64,000 nt of DNA, taken from contig JAXGLZ010000003.1 of assembly GCA_040768925.1 (NCBI GenBank), positions 372,001-436,000 of the forward strand, given 5' to 3'. Each line of letters starts with the position of its first letter. The stretch's first letter is position 1. This DNA comes from CALNBC01 sp040768925. GTDB taxonomy: Bacteria; Bacillota; Clostridia; Christensenellales; CALWSW01. The translations under genes were made by a program, and so were the position numbers. The notes beneath the pieces were generated by a model. That model had not been told where the DNA came from. It saw nothing but the letters and a program-made list of their open reading frames with translations, and searched no databases. Of the stretch, positions 48,459-57,980 are shown one piece after another.

Positions 48459-50834
48459 GTGGAAAGACTTTACGAAATGAAGACGAAAGAAAGGTTCTGC
48501 CGAATGAATACAGCCGTTGGGAAGAGCGTGCCGCGCAAGGAAGCCTGGGATAAGGTCACGGCAAGGGCGAAATACACCGACGATCTGCCGGTAACGGGCC
48601 TTCTTTCGGCCCGGCTGCTCACCAGCACCTGCGCCCACGGCCGCATTCTGCGCATAGACGTAAAAAAAGCCCTGGCCGTGGCCGGTGTAAAGGCGGTGCT
48701 GACCGGCGCGGACTGCCCGGAGCTGTTCGGGCCGCTGGTTCTTGACCGGCCCGCCCTCGCCCACGAATTCGTGCGCTACGCGGGCGAGCCCGTGGCCCTG
48801 GTGGTGGCGCGGGACGAGCCCACGGCCGAAAAGGCGGTGCGGCTGATCGAGGTGGCGTACGAACGGCTGCCCGCGGTCCTGACCCCCTCCCAGTCTTTGG
48901 CCGAAGGCGCTCCGCTGGTGCACAGACAGGCAAACGGATACAAGCGGGTGATGGCGGACATCTACCCCGAGGCCGGCACTAACATCGCCAGCCGCTGCCG
49001 CATGCGGAAAGGAAATCCGGCCGCGGCTTTCGCGCGCTGCTGCGCCGTCATTGAGCAGCGGTTTTTCCTGCCGCCTTCGGACCATCTCGCCATGGAGGTG
49101 CGGACCGCCCGGGCGGAAATCTCGCCGGGGGGCGCCGTGCTGATCACCACATCTTCCCAGTCCCCTTATTCCATCCGGAAGCAGCTGTCGGAATCTTTTG
49201 GGATCCCCGCCGGGCAGATCCAGGTCAAGGTTCCGCTCGTGGGGGGAGGGTTCGGCGGAAAAGCCCCCGTCATGCTCGAGATCCTGGCTTTTCTCGCTTC
49301 CCGCAGCGCGGGCGGGCAGGCGGTGCGGCTGACCATCCCCCGGGAGCAGGACATGGCATCGGCCCCCGGCCGCCTCGGTTTGGAGGCCGCCGTCAAAATC
49401 GGCGCGGACAGGAACGGCGTGATCCGGGCGGCGGAAATGACCTTCTGGCTGGATTGCGGCGCGTATGCCGATATTTCCCCCTATATGACAAAAGCCATCG
49501 CGGTGGACTGCACGGGCCCGTACCACGTCGAAAACCTGTTTTGTGATTCCTTGTGTGTTTATACCAACCATACCTATGCAACCTCCTACCGCAGCTTTGC
49601 CCACGAATCCTATACCTTCTGCGTGGAGCGGACGCTGGACATGCTCGCGCGCAAATGCGCGGTGGATCCGCTGGAACTGCGGATCAGAAACGCGATCCGG
49701 CCGGGCAGCCAGACCCCTTCCCAGGTCGTTTGCACCGCGAGCCTTACGGGCGACCTGCCGGAATGCTTGAACAAGGTCGGGTGGCTTTCCGGGTGGGACG
49801 GCGGGAAGGCGGCCGCTATCAAGCCGGATACCGTCCGCGCCATGGGCGTCGCGTGTTTTTGGAAGGCGGCGAACCCGCCCACAGACGCCATATCCGGTGC
49901 GCTCATTACCTTCAACCCGGACGGCAGCGTCAATTTGAACACGGGGGTGGTGGAAATGGGCTCCGGCTCCCAGACCCAGCTTGCCCAGATCCTTGCCGAA
50001 AAGCTGCAAATAACCCCCGATCAGGTCCACGTGGTGCTGGCTGTGGACACCGCCACCGCGCCGGAACACTGGAAGACCGTGGCCAGCCTGACCTCATACA
50101 TGGCGGGCAACGCCGTGGTCCGGGCCGCGGACGACCTGCTGGACCAGCTTCGCGCAAACGGCGCCCAGGCTTTCGGCTGCCCGCCGGGCGAGATCGAGAT
50201 CGGCGGCGGCCGGGTCTTTTCCAAAAAGAACCCGGAGCGCTTTATTTTGTTCAAGGACATCGTCCAGGGTTATAAGGCGCCGGACGGGTCGTCGGTCGGC
50301 GAGCCCGCGCTGGGGCGGGGCGGATTCATGCTCAAGGGGCTGTGCATGCTGGACCCCGAGAACGGCCGGGGCAAAACCGGTCCGGCCTGGACGCTGGGGG
50401 CCCAGGTCGTGGAAGTGGAGGCGGATCTGAATTCCTTTTCTTACCGGATCCTGACCGCCTCCACCGTGATGGACGTGGGCAAGGTGCTCAATCCCGAATC
50501 CATGCGCGCCATAATCGCAGGAGGGATGGCGATGGGCGTCAGCATGGCCAGCCGCGAGGCGGTTTTCTATGACGCACAGGGCGTTCCCACAACACCCAAT
50601 CTGCGCACCTATAAGCTTTTGCACATCGGTCAGGAGCCGGATTACCGGGTCGATTTTGTGGAAACCCCGGAAGAAAACGCCCCCTATGGCGTGCGGAGCT
50701 GTTCGGAGCACGGCATCATCGGCATTCCCGCGGCCCTGGGAAACGCGCTTTCCGCCGCGTTTGGGAGGGAGTTCACCGCTTTGCCCCTCACCCCGGAACG
50801 GCTTTGGAGACTGTCTGAGGAGGGGGCTTTATGA
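48459..50834 (+). CDS. xdhA: xanthine dehydrogenase-type hydroxylase, molybdopterin-binding subunit
   Basis: Up to 791 residues; the start could be GTG 48459, ATG 48477 or ATG 48504, the last giving MNTAVGKSVPRKEAWDKVTA, which fits the family best. The N-terminal a/b hammerhead domain (ARAKYTDDLP, ARLLTSTCAHGRI) is followed by the molybdopterin domain with VGGGFGGKAPVMLE, YRSFAHESYTF, GSGSQTQLAQI and a C-terminal EHGIIGIPAALGNAL, where the catalytic Glu lies further up in related enzymes. It hydroxylates purines or other N-heterocycles with water as oxygen source. It overlaps the FAD subunit by 4 bp. Maturation genes are not in the window. Confidence 0.87.
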   Translation: MERLYEMKTKERFCRMNTAVGKSVPRKEAWDKVTARAKYTDDLPVTGLLSARLLTSTCAHGRILRIDVKKALAVAGVKAVLTGADCPELFGPLVLDRPALAHEFVRYAGEPVALVVARDEPTAEKAVRLIEVAYERLPAVLTPSQSLAEGAPLVHRQANGYKRVMADIYPEAGTNIASRCRMRKGNPAAAFARCCAVIEQRFFLPPSDHLAMEVRTARAEISPGGAVLITTSSQSPYSIRKQLSESFGIPAGQIQVKVPLVGGGFGGKAPVMLEILAFLASRSAGGQAVRLTIPREQDMASAPGRLGLEAAVKIGADRNGVIRAAEMTFWLDCGAYADISPYMTKAIAVDCTGPYHVENLFCDSLCVYTNHTYATSYRSFAHESYTFCVERTLDMLARKCAVDPLELRIRNAIRPGSQTPSQVVCTASLTGDLPECLNKVGWLSGWDGGKAAAIKPDTVRAMGVACFWKAANPPTDAISGALITFNPDGSVNLNTGVVEMGSGSQTQLAQILAEKLQITPDQVHVVLAVDTATAPEHWKTVASLTSYMAGNAVVRAADDLLDQLRANGAQAFGCPPGEIEIGGGRVFSKKNPERFILFKDIVQGYKAPDGSSVGEPALGRGGFMLKGLCMLDPENGRGKTGPAWTLGAQVVEVEADLNSFSYRILTASTVMDVGKVLNPESMRAIIAGGMAMGVSMASREAVFYDAQGVPTTPNLRTYKLLHIGQEPDYRVDFVETPEENAPYGVRSCSEHGIIGIPAALGNALSAAFGREFTALPLTPERLWRLSEEGAL

Positions 50835-51670
50835 TCCCGTTTGATTTCACCTATTGCCGCCCGGATTCTTTGGCGGAAGCTTGTGCGGCATACGCCCAGC
50901 TGCAATCCGAGGGCAAAAACGCGGTTTATTACGCCGGCGGCAGCGAGATCATCACCATGTGCCGCGCGGGCAGCATCCGGCCGGACGCGGTGATCGACGT
51001 CAAAACCATCCCGGAATGCAGGGAACTGGCGATGGACGGTCAGGCTTTGCACATTGGCGCGGCCTGCACGCTGAATCAAATCAAGGAATCCGGGCTGTTC
51101 CCCCTGCTCGGGCTGGCCTGCGGAAGGATCGCCGACCACACGAACCAGTGCCGGATCACGCTGGGCGGGAATCTGTGCGGAACCATCCTCTATCGGGAAA
51201 CCAGCCTGCCGTTGCTGCTTTCGGAGGCGGACGTCACCCTCTGGGGGCCAAATGGCATGCGGATCACGCCTTTTTCCCGGGTGTTCCGGGGGTGCATGCA
51301 GCTAAAACCCGGAGAACTGATCGTTCAGGCGCATATCCCGGCGCGGTTTTTACATGCGCGGCACTTCCACGTCAAAAGGACGGCGAACGAGGAGATCGAC
51401 TATCCGCTGATCAGCGTCGCCGCGCTTTGGGAAGGCGATTTTTTGCGCATTGCCTTTTCCGGCATCTGCTCCGATCCCTTTCGGAGCGAGCCGATCGAAT
51501 CCGCGCTGAACGACAGGTCCATCCCCTGCGTCGCGCGGGCGGAAAAAGCGGCAAAACTGCTGCCGGAACCGGCGCATGACGACGCCGAGGCTTCCGGGTC
51601 TTACCGGCTCTTTGTGCTGAAAAACACCCTGACCGCCCTGCTGGAGAATTGGGAAAATGGTAAGGTATGA
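50831..51670 (+). CDS. xdhB: xanthine dehydrogenase-type hydroxylase, FAD-binding subunit
   Basis: A 279-residue CO dehydrogenase/xanthine dehydrogenase flavoprotein subunit. It begins with FTYCRPDSLAEACAAYAQLQ, then YYAGGSEIITMCRAGSIRPD, which binds the FAD pyrophosphate, and RITLGGNLCGTILYRETSLP. The C-terminal part matches the CO_deh_flav_C domain. It passes electrons from the Fe-S subunit to NAD or another carrier. ATGA overlap with the upstream gene and a 14-bp overlap with the downstream gene show tight operon structure. Confidence 0.88.
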   Translation: MIPFDFTYCRPDSLAEACAAYAQLQSEGKNAVYYAGGSEIITMCRAGSIRPDAVIDVKTIPECRELAMDGQALHIGAACTLNQIKESGLFPLLGLACGRIADHTNQCRITLGGNLCGTILYRETSLPLLLSEADVTLWGPNGMRITPFSRVFRGCMQLKPGELIVQAHIPARFLHARHFHVKRTANEEIDYPLISVAALWEGDFLRIAFSGICSDPFRSEPIESALNDRSIPCVARAEKAAKLLPEPAHDDAEASGSYRLFVLKNTLTALLENWENGKV

Positions 51671-52130
51671 CAAGAAAACGGTCGTGACATTAAACGTAAA
51701 CGGCGAGCCCCGGGATGTGGCGATCCGCCCGTCGGACCTATTGCTGGACGTGCTGCGCGAGCAGCTGGGGCTGACCGGGGCAAAACCGGGCTGCAGAAAC
51801 GGCGATTGCGGCGCCTGCACCGTGATGGTGGACGGCTGGCCCGCCAAATCCTGCCTGATGCTCGCCGCCGAGGCGGAGGGGCACGCGATTTTGACCGTGG
51901 AAGGCCTTGGGAGCGGCGCAAGGGTTCAGACGGCTTTTGTGGAGAGCAACGCGTTCCAATGCGGTTACTGCACCTCCGGATTCCTGATGGTTTGCCACGC
52001 GCTGAAAACGCAGCATCCGGTCATGCCGGAGGAGCTTGTCATCGAGGAATGGCTTCAGTCCAACCTGTGCCGGTGCACAAGCTATCAGGAAATCCGCCGG
52101 GCGGTTCGCATGATTTACGGAGAAGCATGA
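51657..52130 (+). CDS. xdhC: xanthine dehydrogenase-type hydroxylase, 2x[2Fe-2S] subunit
   Basis: A 157-residue Fe-S subunit. The plant-type [2Fe-2S] motif is GCRNGDCGACTVMVDG, with a fourth Cys in SCLML. The second, four-helix domain has QCGYCTSGFLM and LCRCTSYQEI. Electrons flow from the molybdenum site through these clusters to FAD. The gene order molybdenum, FAD, Fe-S is that of xdhABC. The gene symbol follows that order. The substrate could be xanthine, hypoxanthine, nicotinate or another heterocycle. Confidence 0.92.
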   Translation: MVRYDKKTVVTLNVNGEPRDVAIRPSDLLLDVLREQLGLTGAKPGCRNGDCGACTVMVDGWPAKSCLMLAAEAEGHAILTVEGLGSGARVQTAFVESNAFQCGYCTSGFLMVCHALKTQHPVMPEELVIEEWLQSNLCRCTSYQEIRRAVRMIYGEA

Positions 52131-52285
52131 CCGCCTTCGGCGCAAAAACTTTGGCAACGCGCCGGGAATTTTGGGCGCGCCGCCCGCCCCGAAGATACAA
52201 GGGCGCCTTTGGCTTGACCGGGGCTTCGCCGAAGGCACGCTCCTTTGCCGCCGATTAAACCCTGCGCCGGGCAATACGAACGTTC

Positions 52286-52315
52286 TTGAACTTGATGCGG
52301 ACTATGTAGTAAAAT
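52286..52315 (+). promoter_or_regulatory. candidate promoter of pyruvate kinase
   Basis: TTGAAC (52286-52291) and TAAAAT (52310-52315) with an 18-bp spacer, 27 bp before the start codon. Confidence 0.5.
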
Positions 52316-52341
52316 GCTTTGGGGAACCAGGGGGTGTAAAT

Positions 52342-53751
52342 ATGAGAAAAACCAAAATAGTCTGCACGATCGGCCCTTCAAGCGATACGGAGGAAATCCT
52401 CAGGCGGCTGTGCCTGTCGGGGATGAACGTCGCCAGGATCAACCTTTCCCATGGGACGCACGACGAGCAGCAGAGCAAAATTGAACTGATCAAAAAGGTC
52501 CGCAAAAAGCTGAACGCACCCATCGCCATTATGCTTGACACCAAGGGCCCGGAATACCGCATCAAAACCTTTCAGGGCGGCGGCATCTTCCTCAACGACG
52601 GGGATACCTTTTCGTTTACCACAGAGGATATCGAGGGAACGCAGGAGCGGGTTTCCGTCAACTACAAAGGATTGATCGGCGTGCTTTCCGTGGGGGACAA
52701 AATCCTGGTGAACAACGGCCTTGTCATCCTTCAGGTCCAGGAGCTGACGGACACGGACGCCGTTTGCCGGGTCGTCGTCGGGGGGGAGCTTTCCAACAAC
52801 AAGAGCATGAACTTCCCGAACAAGATCATCGGCCAGACCTATTTGAGCGAACAGGACAAGCTGGACCTGCTGTTCGGCATCAAAAACGACGTGGATTTCG
52901 TCGCGGCGTCCTTCGTTTCATCCAAAAAAGATCTGCTTGAACTAAAGACCTTCCTGCACGAAAACGGCGGGAAGGATATCGATATCATCGCGAAGATCGA
53001 AAACCGCGCCGGGGTGGACAACATCGAGGAAATCTGCGAGGAATGCGACGGCATCATGGTCGCCAGGGGCGATCTCGGGGTTGAGATCCCCTTTGAGGAG
53101 CTGCCGCACATTCAAAAATTCCTGATCACCAAGTGCAGGCTGCTCGGCAAGCGCGTGATCACGGCGACGGAAATGCTCGAATCCATGATCCACAACCCCA
53201 GGCCGACCAGGGCGGAAATTTCCGACGTTGCGAACGCGGTTTATGACGGCACCAGCGCCATTATGCTGTCCGGCGAGACCGCGGCAGGCAAATACCCCGT
53301 GCAGACCGTGGAGATCATGGCCCGCATCGCGGAGGAGACGGAACGGCACATCAACTACGGCAAACTGTTCGCGACCACCGAGTTTCGGATCAAGAACCAG
53401 ATCGACGCCGTTTCCCATTCGGCCTGCGGCATGGCGATCGACCTCGGGGCAAAGGGAATCGTCGCCTGCACGCTTTCCGGCATAACCGCGCGGATGATCT
53501 CGCGGTTCCGCTCCCCTGTTGCGATCATCGGGATGACGACCAGCAGAAAGGCCTGGCACCAGCTATCCCTTTCCTGGGGCGTGACGCCCGTTATGAGCGA
53601 ACCCTATAACTCGACGGACATCCTGTTTTACCATGCCACCGAAGCGGCGAAGAAAACCCTCAACCTCAAAAAGGGCGACAACATCGTCATCACCGGCGGC
53701 TATGTCGGCAGTTCCGGCAACACCAATCTGATCAAAGTCGAAACGATTTAG
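52342..53751 (+). CDS. pyk: pyruvate kinase
   Basis: A 469-residue enzyme that makes pyruvate and ATP from phosphoenolpyruvate and ADP in glycolysis. The N-terminus MRKTKIVCTIGPSS, the substrate-binding NVARINLSHG, the Mg/K site IAKIENRAGVDNIEEI, the active-site MVARGDLGVEIPFEELP and the TATEMLESMI helix are all present. The C-terminal allosteric domain ends at GSSGNTNLIKV, and the extra PEP-utiliser domain found in some Bacillota enzymes is absent. GGGGGTG precedes the ATG at 52342; longer in-frame readings run into the promoter region. Confidence 0.96.
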   Translation: MRKTKIVCTIGPSSDTEEILRRLCLSGMNVARINLSHGTHDEQQSKIELIKKVRKKLNAPIAIMLDTKGPEYRIKTFQGGGIFLNDGDTFSFTTEDIEGTQERVSVNYKGLIGVLSVGDKILVNNGLVILQVQELTDTDAVCRVVVGGELSNNKSMNFPNKIIGQTYLSEQDKLDLLFGIKNDVDFVAASFVSSKKDLLELKTFLHENGGKDIDIIAKIENRAGVDNIEEICEECDGIMVARGDLGVEIPFEELPHIQKFLITKCRLLGKRVITATEMLESMIHNPRPTRAEISDVANAVYDGTSAIMLSGETAAGKYPVQTVEIMARIAEETERHINYGKLFATTEFRIKNQIDAVSHSACGMAIDLGAKGIVACTLSGITARMISRFRSPVAIIGMTTSRKAWHQLSLSWGVTPVMSEPYNSTDILFYHATEAAKKTLNLKKGDNIVITGGYVGSSGNTNLIKVETI

Positions 53752-53755
53752 CTTT

Positions 53756-53794
53756 GCCCGATAGTTTTGCCCGATAGTTTTGCCCGATAGTTTT
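53756..53794. repeat. 13-bp tandem repeat after pyk
   Basis: GCCCGATAGTTTT is repeated three times without gaps (53756-53794), with a partial fourth copy GCCCGGATT. It begins 5 bp after the pyk stop. Confidence 0.9.
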
Positions 53795-53927
53795 GCCCGG
53801 ATTGCCCGGCAAAACCGACCGATCAGCAACACGATTTCGTCACCGAAACGTGCGGTTCAGATTATCGATAAACACGAATCCCAAGTTTAGAGGCCGCAGC
53901 CCAAAACTCCAATCAAAACCGGCGACC

Positions 53928-54066
53928 TGGGCGTCAGTTTTGCCGTGCTATTTCGGACGTTAACGTCCGAAGTCTCCTCGCGTGACAGCGCTGATCCCTC
54001 ATCGACAAAGTCCCGAAGGACTTTGTCGCCGCCCTAAGCCGCACCGAAACGTGCGGTTTTTTGTTT
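53928..54066 (+). repeat. hairpin element related to that at 42139-42198, ending in a terminator
   Basis: From 53928 the sequence CTGGGCGTCAGTTTTGCCGT aligns with the reverse complement of 42198 downward. A 20-bp perfect palindrome TTCGGACGTTAACGTCCGAA (53952-53971) stands where the other copy has TCGGTCAC-AA-GTGACCGA, so stem bases differ but pairing is kept. GACAAAGTCC/GGACTTTGTC (54004-54027) follows, then a terminator CCGCAC-CGAAAC-GTGCGG plus TTTTTT (54039-54066). CACCGAAACGTGCGG also occurs at 53841. Confidence 0.7.
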
Positions 54067-54480
54067 TGCAGGAAGAATATGAACCGTCTGCTCCCCCGGG
54101 TTTTTTCGGATTGCTTGCCGATCAAGCCGGATTCATCACCATGTAATTTCTGGCATTCGAATCCGGGCGGGGGCGGTCCTTCCCCGATCCCCCGGCGCCT
54201 TTTCCCAAATTCTGCGCGCCGCCTGAAAAGCCCTGAAATGAAGGGTTCTCCTTTCCTTATGCAGTTTCTCCCTCGGGTCTTTCGCTTCCCCCCATTGCTT
54301 TGCCGGAACCCATTTCGGCACGCGGCCCAACACGCCCCGGAAAATATTGGCCCCACACAACCTGGCATAAATCCGTTAAACTGCATAACAAACGGGCCGA
54401 ATCAATCGTTGGGCAAACGCCCCGAAGCGTTTTCGGGCAATCCGATGATGCTTTTCGGATTAAGACGACAGGAGGCAATC
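54067..54480. other. leader region of the secreted SH3 protein gene
   Basis: About 410 bp without a gene I can support. A frame is open upstream of and in phase with the next gene, but the signal peptide and ACAGGAGG site place the start at 54481. I see no clear promoter boxes. Confidence 0.4.
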
Positions 54481-55431
54481 ATGAAACGCAACACATTCAG
54501 ACTCATTACGATCCTGCTGGCGCTGGCGCTTGCCGCCGGGCTGCTGCCGGGCGCTGCCGGCGCCGCCACATCCGGCTCCACAGCCGGGAGAGTGGCGGTC
54601 TCTTTTGGGGTGCTGAACGTCAGAAGCGCGGCCTCTTCCACCGCTTCCGTTCTGACGGTGCTGCAAAAGGACAGCTATGTCACGCTGATCTCCAAAAGCG
54701 GCGGCTGGTGGAGAGTCGAATACGGCAAAGGCCAATACGGCTACTGCCATGCGGATTACATCGCCCCGGTGTCCGGCTCTTACGCGGCGCACGCAACCGG
54801 GCACCTGAACGTACGCGCAGGCCCGGGAACCGGAAACGGCGTCATCGGGTGGCTGCAGCCGGGGGAATACGTCGTGGTGCTTTCCACGTCGGGAACCTGG
54901 CACAGGATCCTCTATGACGGCTCAAAAACCGGATACGCCAGCGGCAATTACCTCAGCGCGGGGTACGCCCTTGTCTCCCTCGGCGTTCCGAGCTATAAGC
55001 AGACCGATTCCAGATGGGCCGCAAAACGGATCGGCACCTCCGGCGGAACAATCGGAAGCATCGGCTGCCCCACGACGGCCCTGGCCATGGCCGAATCCTA
55101 CAGAACCAAAACCACCATCTACCCGGATCAAATGGCCGGCATGCTGAGCTATACCGCCGGGGGAGCCATTTATTGGCCCGGCAATTACAAGGCCTATGCC
55201 GAAAGCGATTACCTCAAGGCGGCGTATGGCCTGCTCAGCAGCGGGATCCCCGTTCTACTGGGCGCAAAGAACCCGTCGGGCGGGCAGCATTGGTGCGTGA
55301 TCACGGGTTTTTCCGGCGGCTCCCTTACCGCCGCGAATTTTCTGATCAACGATCCCGGTTCCAACGCAAGGACCACGCTGCAGCAGCTGTTTGCCGCATA
55401 CCCCTATTTTTACAAGCTGATGCACTATTGA
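54481..55431 (+). CDS. secreted protein with two SH3b domains and a C39-type cysteine peptidase-like domain
   Basis: A 316-residue exported protein. A signal peptide covers about 1-29 (LALALAAGLLPGAAGAA). Two bacterial SH3 domains follow (FGVLNVRSAASSTASVLTVL at about 42 and GHLNVRAGPGTGNGVIGWLQ at about 107), which bind peptidoglycan. The C-terminal domain (about 163-316) is of the C39-like papain fold, with C196 (GSIGCPTTALAMAE), H270 (GGQHWCVITGF) and D291 (INDPGS) as a plausible catalytic triad. It probably cleaves a peptide in or near the cell wall. It stands alone between a terminator-rich region and an amidase gene. Confidence 0.84.
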   Translation: MKRNTFRLITILLALALAAGLLPGAAGAATSGSTAGRVAVSFGVLNVRSAASSTASVLTVLQKDSYVTLISKSGGWWRVEYGKGQYGYCHADYIAPVSGSYAAHATGHLNVRAGPGTGNGVIGWLQPGEYVVVLSTSGTWHRILYDGSKTGYASGNYLSAGYALVSLGVPSYKQTDSRWAAKRIGTSGGTIGSIGCPTTALAMAESYRTKTTIYPDQMAGMLSYTAGGAIYWPGNYKAYAESDYLKAAYGLLSSGIPVLLGAKNPSGGQHWCVITGFSGGSLTAANFLINDPGSNARTTLQQLFAAYPYFYKLMHY

Positions 55432-55683
55432 GGCGCTGCGCTCCATTCAGCCGCGTTGTAATGCGTTTGCACCGGAGGCCCAAAGCGCCCGAAATCCGCA
55501 TCGCCGCTGATCCTTACGGGCGAGACATGCCGCCAAACGGCGGCGGGCGCTCCGCAAATGAGAAAAATTTCTGCACCATTCTTTCTTTATGGCAGTTTGT
55601 TCTGTCCGCATTGTTCATTATGGGTTATAATGTGCATACGGATCATTTGAAGGATCTGCAAAAAAAGGATTAGGAGTGTAGTG

Positions 55684-56586
55684 ATGAAGATCAACATTTC
55701 GAGCAGCCAGGCGGTCATCACAATGTCGCCAAACAACCCGCCGGCGGCAAAGGCAATGCCGGGGGACACCGTATGCTTTGAAACGCTTAATTGCTACAGC
55801 GAAAGCATCAAGACGGAAAACGACAGGATGAGCCTGGTTCCCTGGGATTGCATCAATCCCGCCACCGGCCCCCTCTATGTGGACGGCGCTTTGCCCGGCG
55901 ATGTTCTGAAGGTGGAGATCCTCAGCATCGAGCTCGCGGAAAACGGCGTCATGGCCATCGGCCCCGGCGCCGGCGTTCTGGGGGATGTGCTGCTGGAGGA
56001 GCGCACGAAGATCCTGCCGATCAGCGGCGGCAAGGTGAAGTTCAACGACAGGATCACCCTGCCTGTGCAGGCGATGATCGGGGTCATCGGCACCGCCCCC
56101 AAGGGCGAGGATATTCCCACGGGCACGCCCGGCGCCCACGGGTCCAACATGGACTGCAAGCTCATCAGCGAGGGCAGCACCCTGTATCTGCCCGTGAACA
56201 CAGAAGGCGCGCTGCTGGCCATGGGCGACATCCACGCCGCCATGGGCGACGGGGAGATCATCATCTGCGGCGTGGAAGCGTCCGGCCGCATCACGGTAAA
56301 GGTGGACGTGGTGAAGGGATTCTCCGCCCATCTTCCCATGCTCCTCACCAAGGATCGGATCGTCATGATCTCGTCGGCCAAGACGCTGGATGAGGCGGCT
56401 GTTGACGTCACGCATAAATTCCACGAATTTTTGTGCAGCATGCTGGGCATGGAACTGCACGAAGCGGGCATGCTGCTTTCCGCCGCGTGCGATCTGCGGA
56501 TCTGCCAGATCGTGGATCCCCTGTATACCGTGCGCATGGAATTGCCCCTATGGATCGCCAGGGAATACGGCTTCGAAATGCCGTGA
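55684..56586 (+). CDS. acetamidase/formamidase family protein
   Basis: A 300-residue enzyme of the FmdA/AmdA family, which hydrolyses formamide, acetamide or related small amides to ammonia and acid. Recognised by AMPGDTVCFETLNCYSESI, NPATGPLYVDGALPGDVLKV, IGVIGTAPKGEDIPTGTPGA, HGSNMDCKLISEGSTLYLPV and GDIHAAMGDGEIIICGVE. These hold the metal and substrate residues of the family. The ATG at 55684 follows AGGAG. No transporter is adjacent, and a terminator lies 220 bp downstream. Confidence 0.9.
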   Translation: MKINISSSQAVITMSPNNPPAAKAMPGDTVCFETLNCYSESIKTENDRMSLVPWDCINPATGPLYVDGALPGDVLKVEILSIELAENGVMAIGPGAGVLGDVLLEERTKILPISGGKVKFNDRITLPVQAMIGVIGTAPKGEDIPTGTPGAHGSNMDCKLISEGSTLYLPVNTEGALLAMGDIHAAMGDGEIIICGVEASGRITVKVDVVKGFSAHLPMLLTKDRIVMISSAKTLDEAAVDVTHKFHEFLCSMLGMELHEAGMLLSAACDLRICQIVDPLYTVRMELPLWIAREYGFEMP

Positions 56587-56806
56587 CGCAAAAAGCGAAC
56601 AGGGCGCACGGCAAAAGAATGCCGGGAACCTGAACGCGGTTTGCCCGTTTTGCGGACGGCCGCAATACCTTGCGCATCAAAAAGAGGCGATCAGGCGCCC
56701 ATTAGCCGGAATTGCCGGTTGCGGGCGCGCCCCTCCCTTATTCGCCCGATCCTTTGCGGCGGGCCGGGCTTGATTGTGGCTGACGGGTAATGGATTAAAC
56801 GGTTTT

Positions 56807-56845
56807 AGGAGCCGCCCGATTTTTGCGGGGCGGCTCCTTATTTTA
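56807..56845 (+). terminator. terminator downstream of the amidase gene
   Basis: AGGAGCCGCCC and GGGGCGGCTCCT form the stem, followed by TATTTTATT. The remaining sequence of the 569-bp gap 56587-57155 shows no gene. Confidence 0.8.
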
Positions 56846-57155
56846 TTGGCGGCTTTTGCCTGATATGATACGTTGCAGCATTGGTTTGTTTTTCGTACCG
56901 GCCCCCGGTTTGACAATCACGGGAGGTTCGCCATTTGATGGATGACGGCCGGCCCAATAAGGAAAATTATTGACCGAAAAAGAGGATATCAGCAATCGAT
57001 TACGAATTTCAACTTAACGCGCGGCCTAAATTACCCGTTATAAGCAAACCCGGCAGTCCGCGCCGAATTGGTGTTGCGCATGATGTTTATGGTATTTAGT
57101 TCGGCACTATCATAGGGTTCATACAATCTTTCGCACGAAAAGGAGGGCCTGCAAA

Positions 57156-57980
57156 ATGAAAAGAATACTGAGCCTTATTTTGTCTGCAGTATTATGTGTG
57201 GCGCTTGCCGCCTGCAACAACAATCAGGCAGTAAATATTGAGGGCAACGATGAAAATCCGCCTTCCCCTCCCTCGCCAACGGCTCCGGCAGCGGGGACAG
57301 GCACACCGGCGGAACCTGACGAATCCGCCGGCGCTCTTGATGAACTGTATCACGCGTATTTTGCCGCGCTTGAAAACCTGATCCAAAACCATATGCTGCC
57401 CGACGGCGCCGACGGCGGGGAACAGTTGGGCGATATGTCCGAAAACAAGTTTGCCGTTCATGACGTGGATAACGACGGAAAAGACGAGCTGATCCTTTTG
57501 TATTCCACCACAATTACCGCGGGGATGGCCGGATATGTATTTGCTTATGACCGTGAAGCCGGAACATTGCAAACGCAACTGCAGGAGTACCCGGCGCTGA
57601 CTTTTTATGACAACGGCATCGTCAAAGCGCTATGGTCGCATAATCAGGGACATGCCGGCGACGACTTCTGGCCATACAGCCTGTATCAATACAATCCGGA
57701 TTCGGATCGTTATGCACTGATTGGCATGGTGGACGCCTGGGACAAAAACTACGCTGAAACAGACGATCAAAGCAATCCGTTTCCAAGCGATATCGATAAA
57801 AGCGGGACGGGGTTCGTTTACTATATTATGGAAGACGGGCAATATGACAATACGCACCCGGTGGATGCGTCCGAATACAATGCGTGGGTCAACGTTCACA
57901 TTGGAGACGCTTCGGAAATCCCAATCCAGTATATGGACTTGACGGAAGAAAACATCTTGCGGATAAAAAAGGGATCATGA
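57156..57980 (+). CDS. lipoprotein of unknown function with an FG-GAP/EF-like DxDNDGxDE motif
   Basis: A 274-residue lipoprotein with the lipobox VALAAC (C20), a Pro/Ala-rich linker and a globular part. HDVDNDGKDELILLY at about 110 is a calcium-binding-like motif seen in many clostridial surface lipoproteins that bind or sense, and the surrounding YVFAYDREAG and YSLYQYNPDSDRYALIGMVD are of the same group. AAAGGAGG precedes the ATG. No enzyme signature is visible. Confidence 0.72.
   Translation: MKRILSLILSAVLCVALAACNNNQAVNIEGNDENPPSPPSPTAPAAGTGTPAEPDESAGALDELYHAYFAALENLIQNHMLPDGADGGEQLGDMSENKFAVHDVDNDGKDELILLYSTTITAGMAGYVFAYDREAGTLQTQLQEYPALTFYDNGIVKALWSHNQGHAGDDFWPYSLYQYNPDSDRYALIGMVDAWDKNYAETDDQSNPFPSDIDKSGTGFVYYIMEDGQYDNTHPVDASEYNAWVNVHIGDASEIPIQYMDLTEENILRIKKGS

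Noticed and set aside
48423..50069. Long minus-strand frame of about 550 codons
   Set aside because: It is antisense to the molybdopterin subunit gene and has no independent support.
52171..52341. N-terminal extension of pyruvate kinase in the same frame
   Set aside because: The family starts at MRKTKIVCTIGP, a ribosome site lies before 52342, and promoter boxes occupy the upstream stretch.
54061..54480. Upstream extension of the SH3/C39 protein
   Set aside because: A signal peptide begins at 54481 behind ACAGGAGG; the upstream frame has no signal and follows a terminator.
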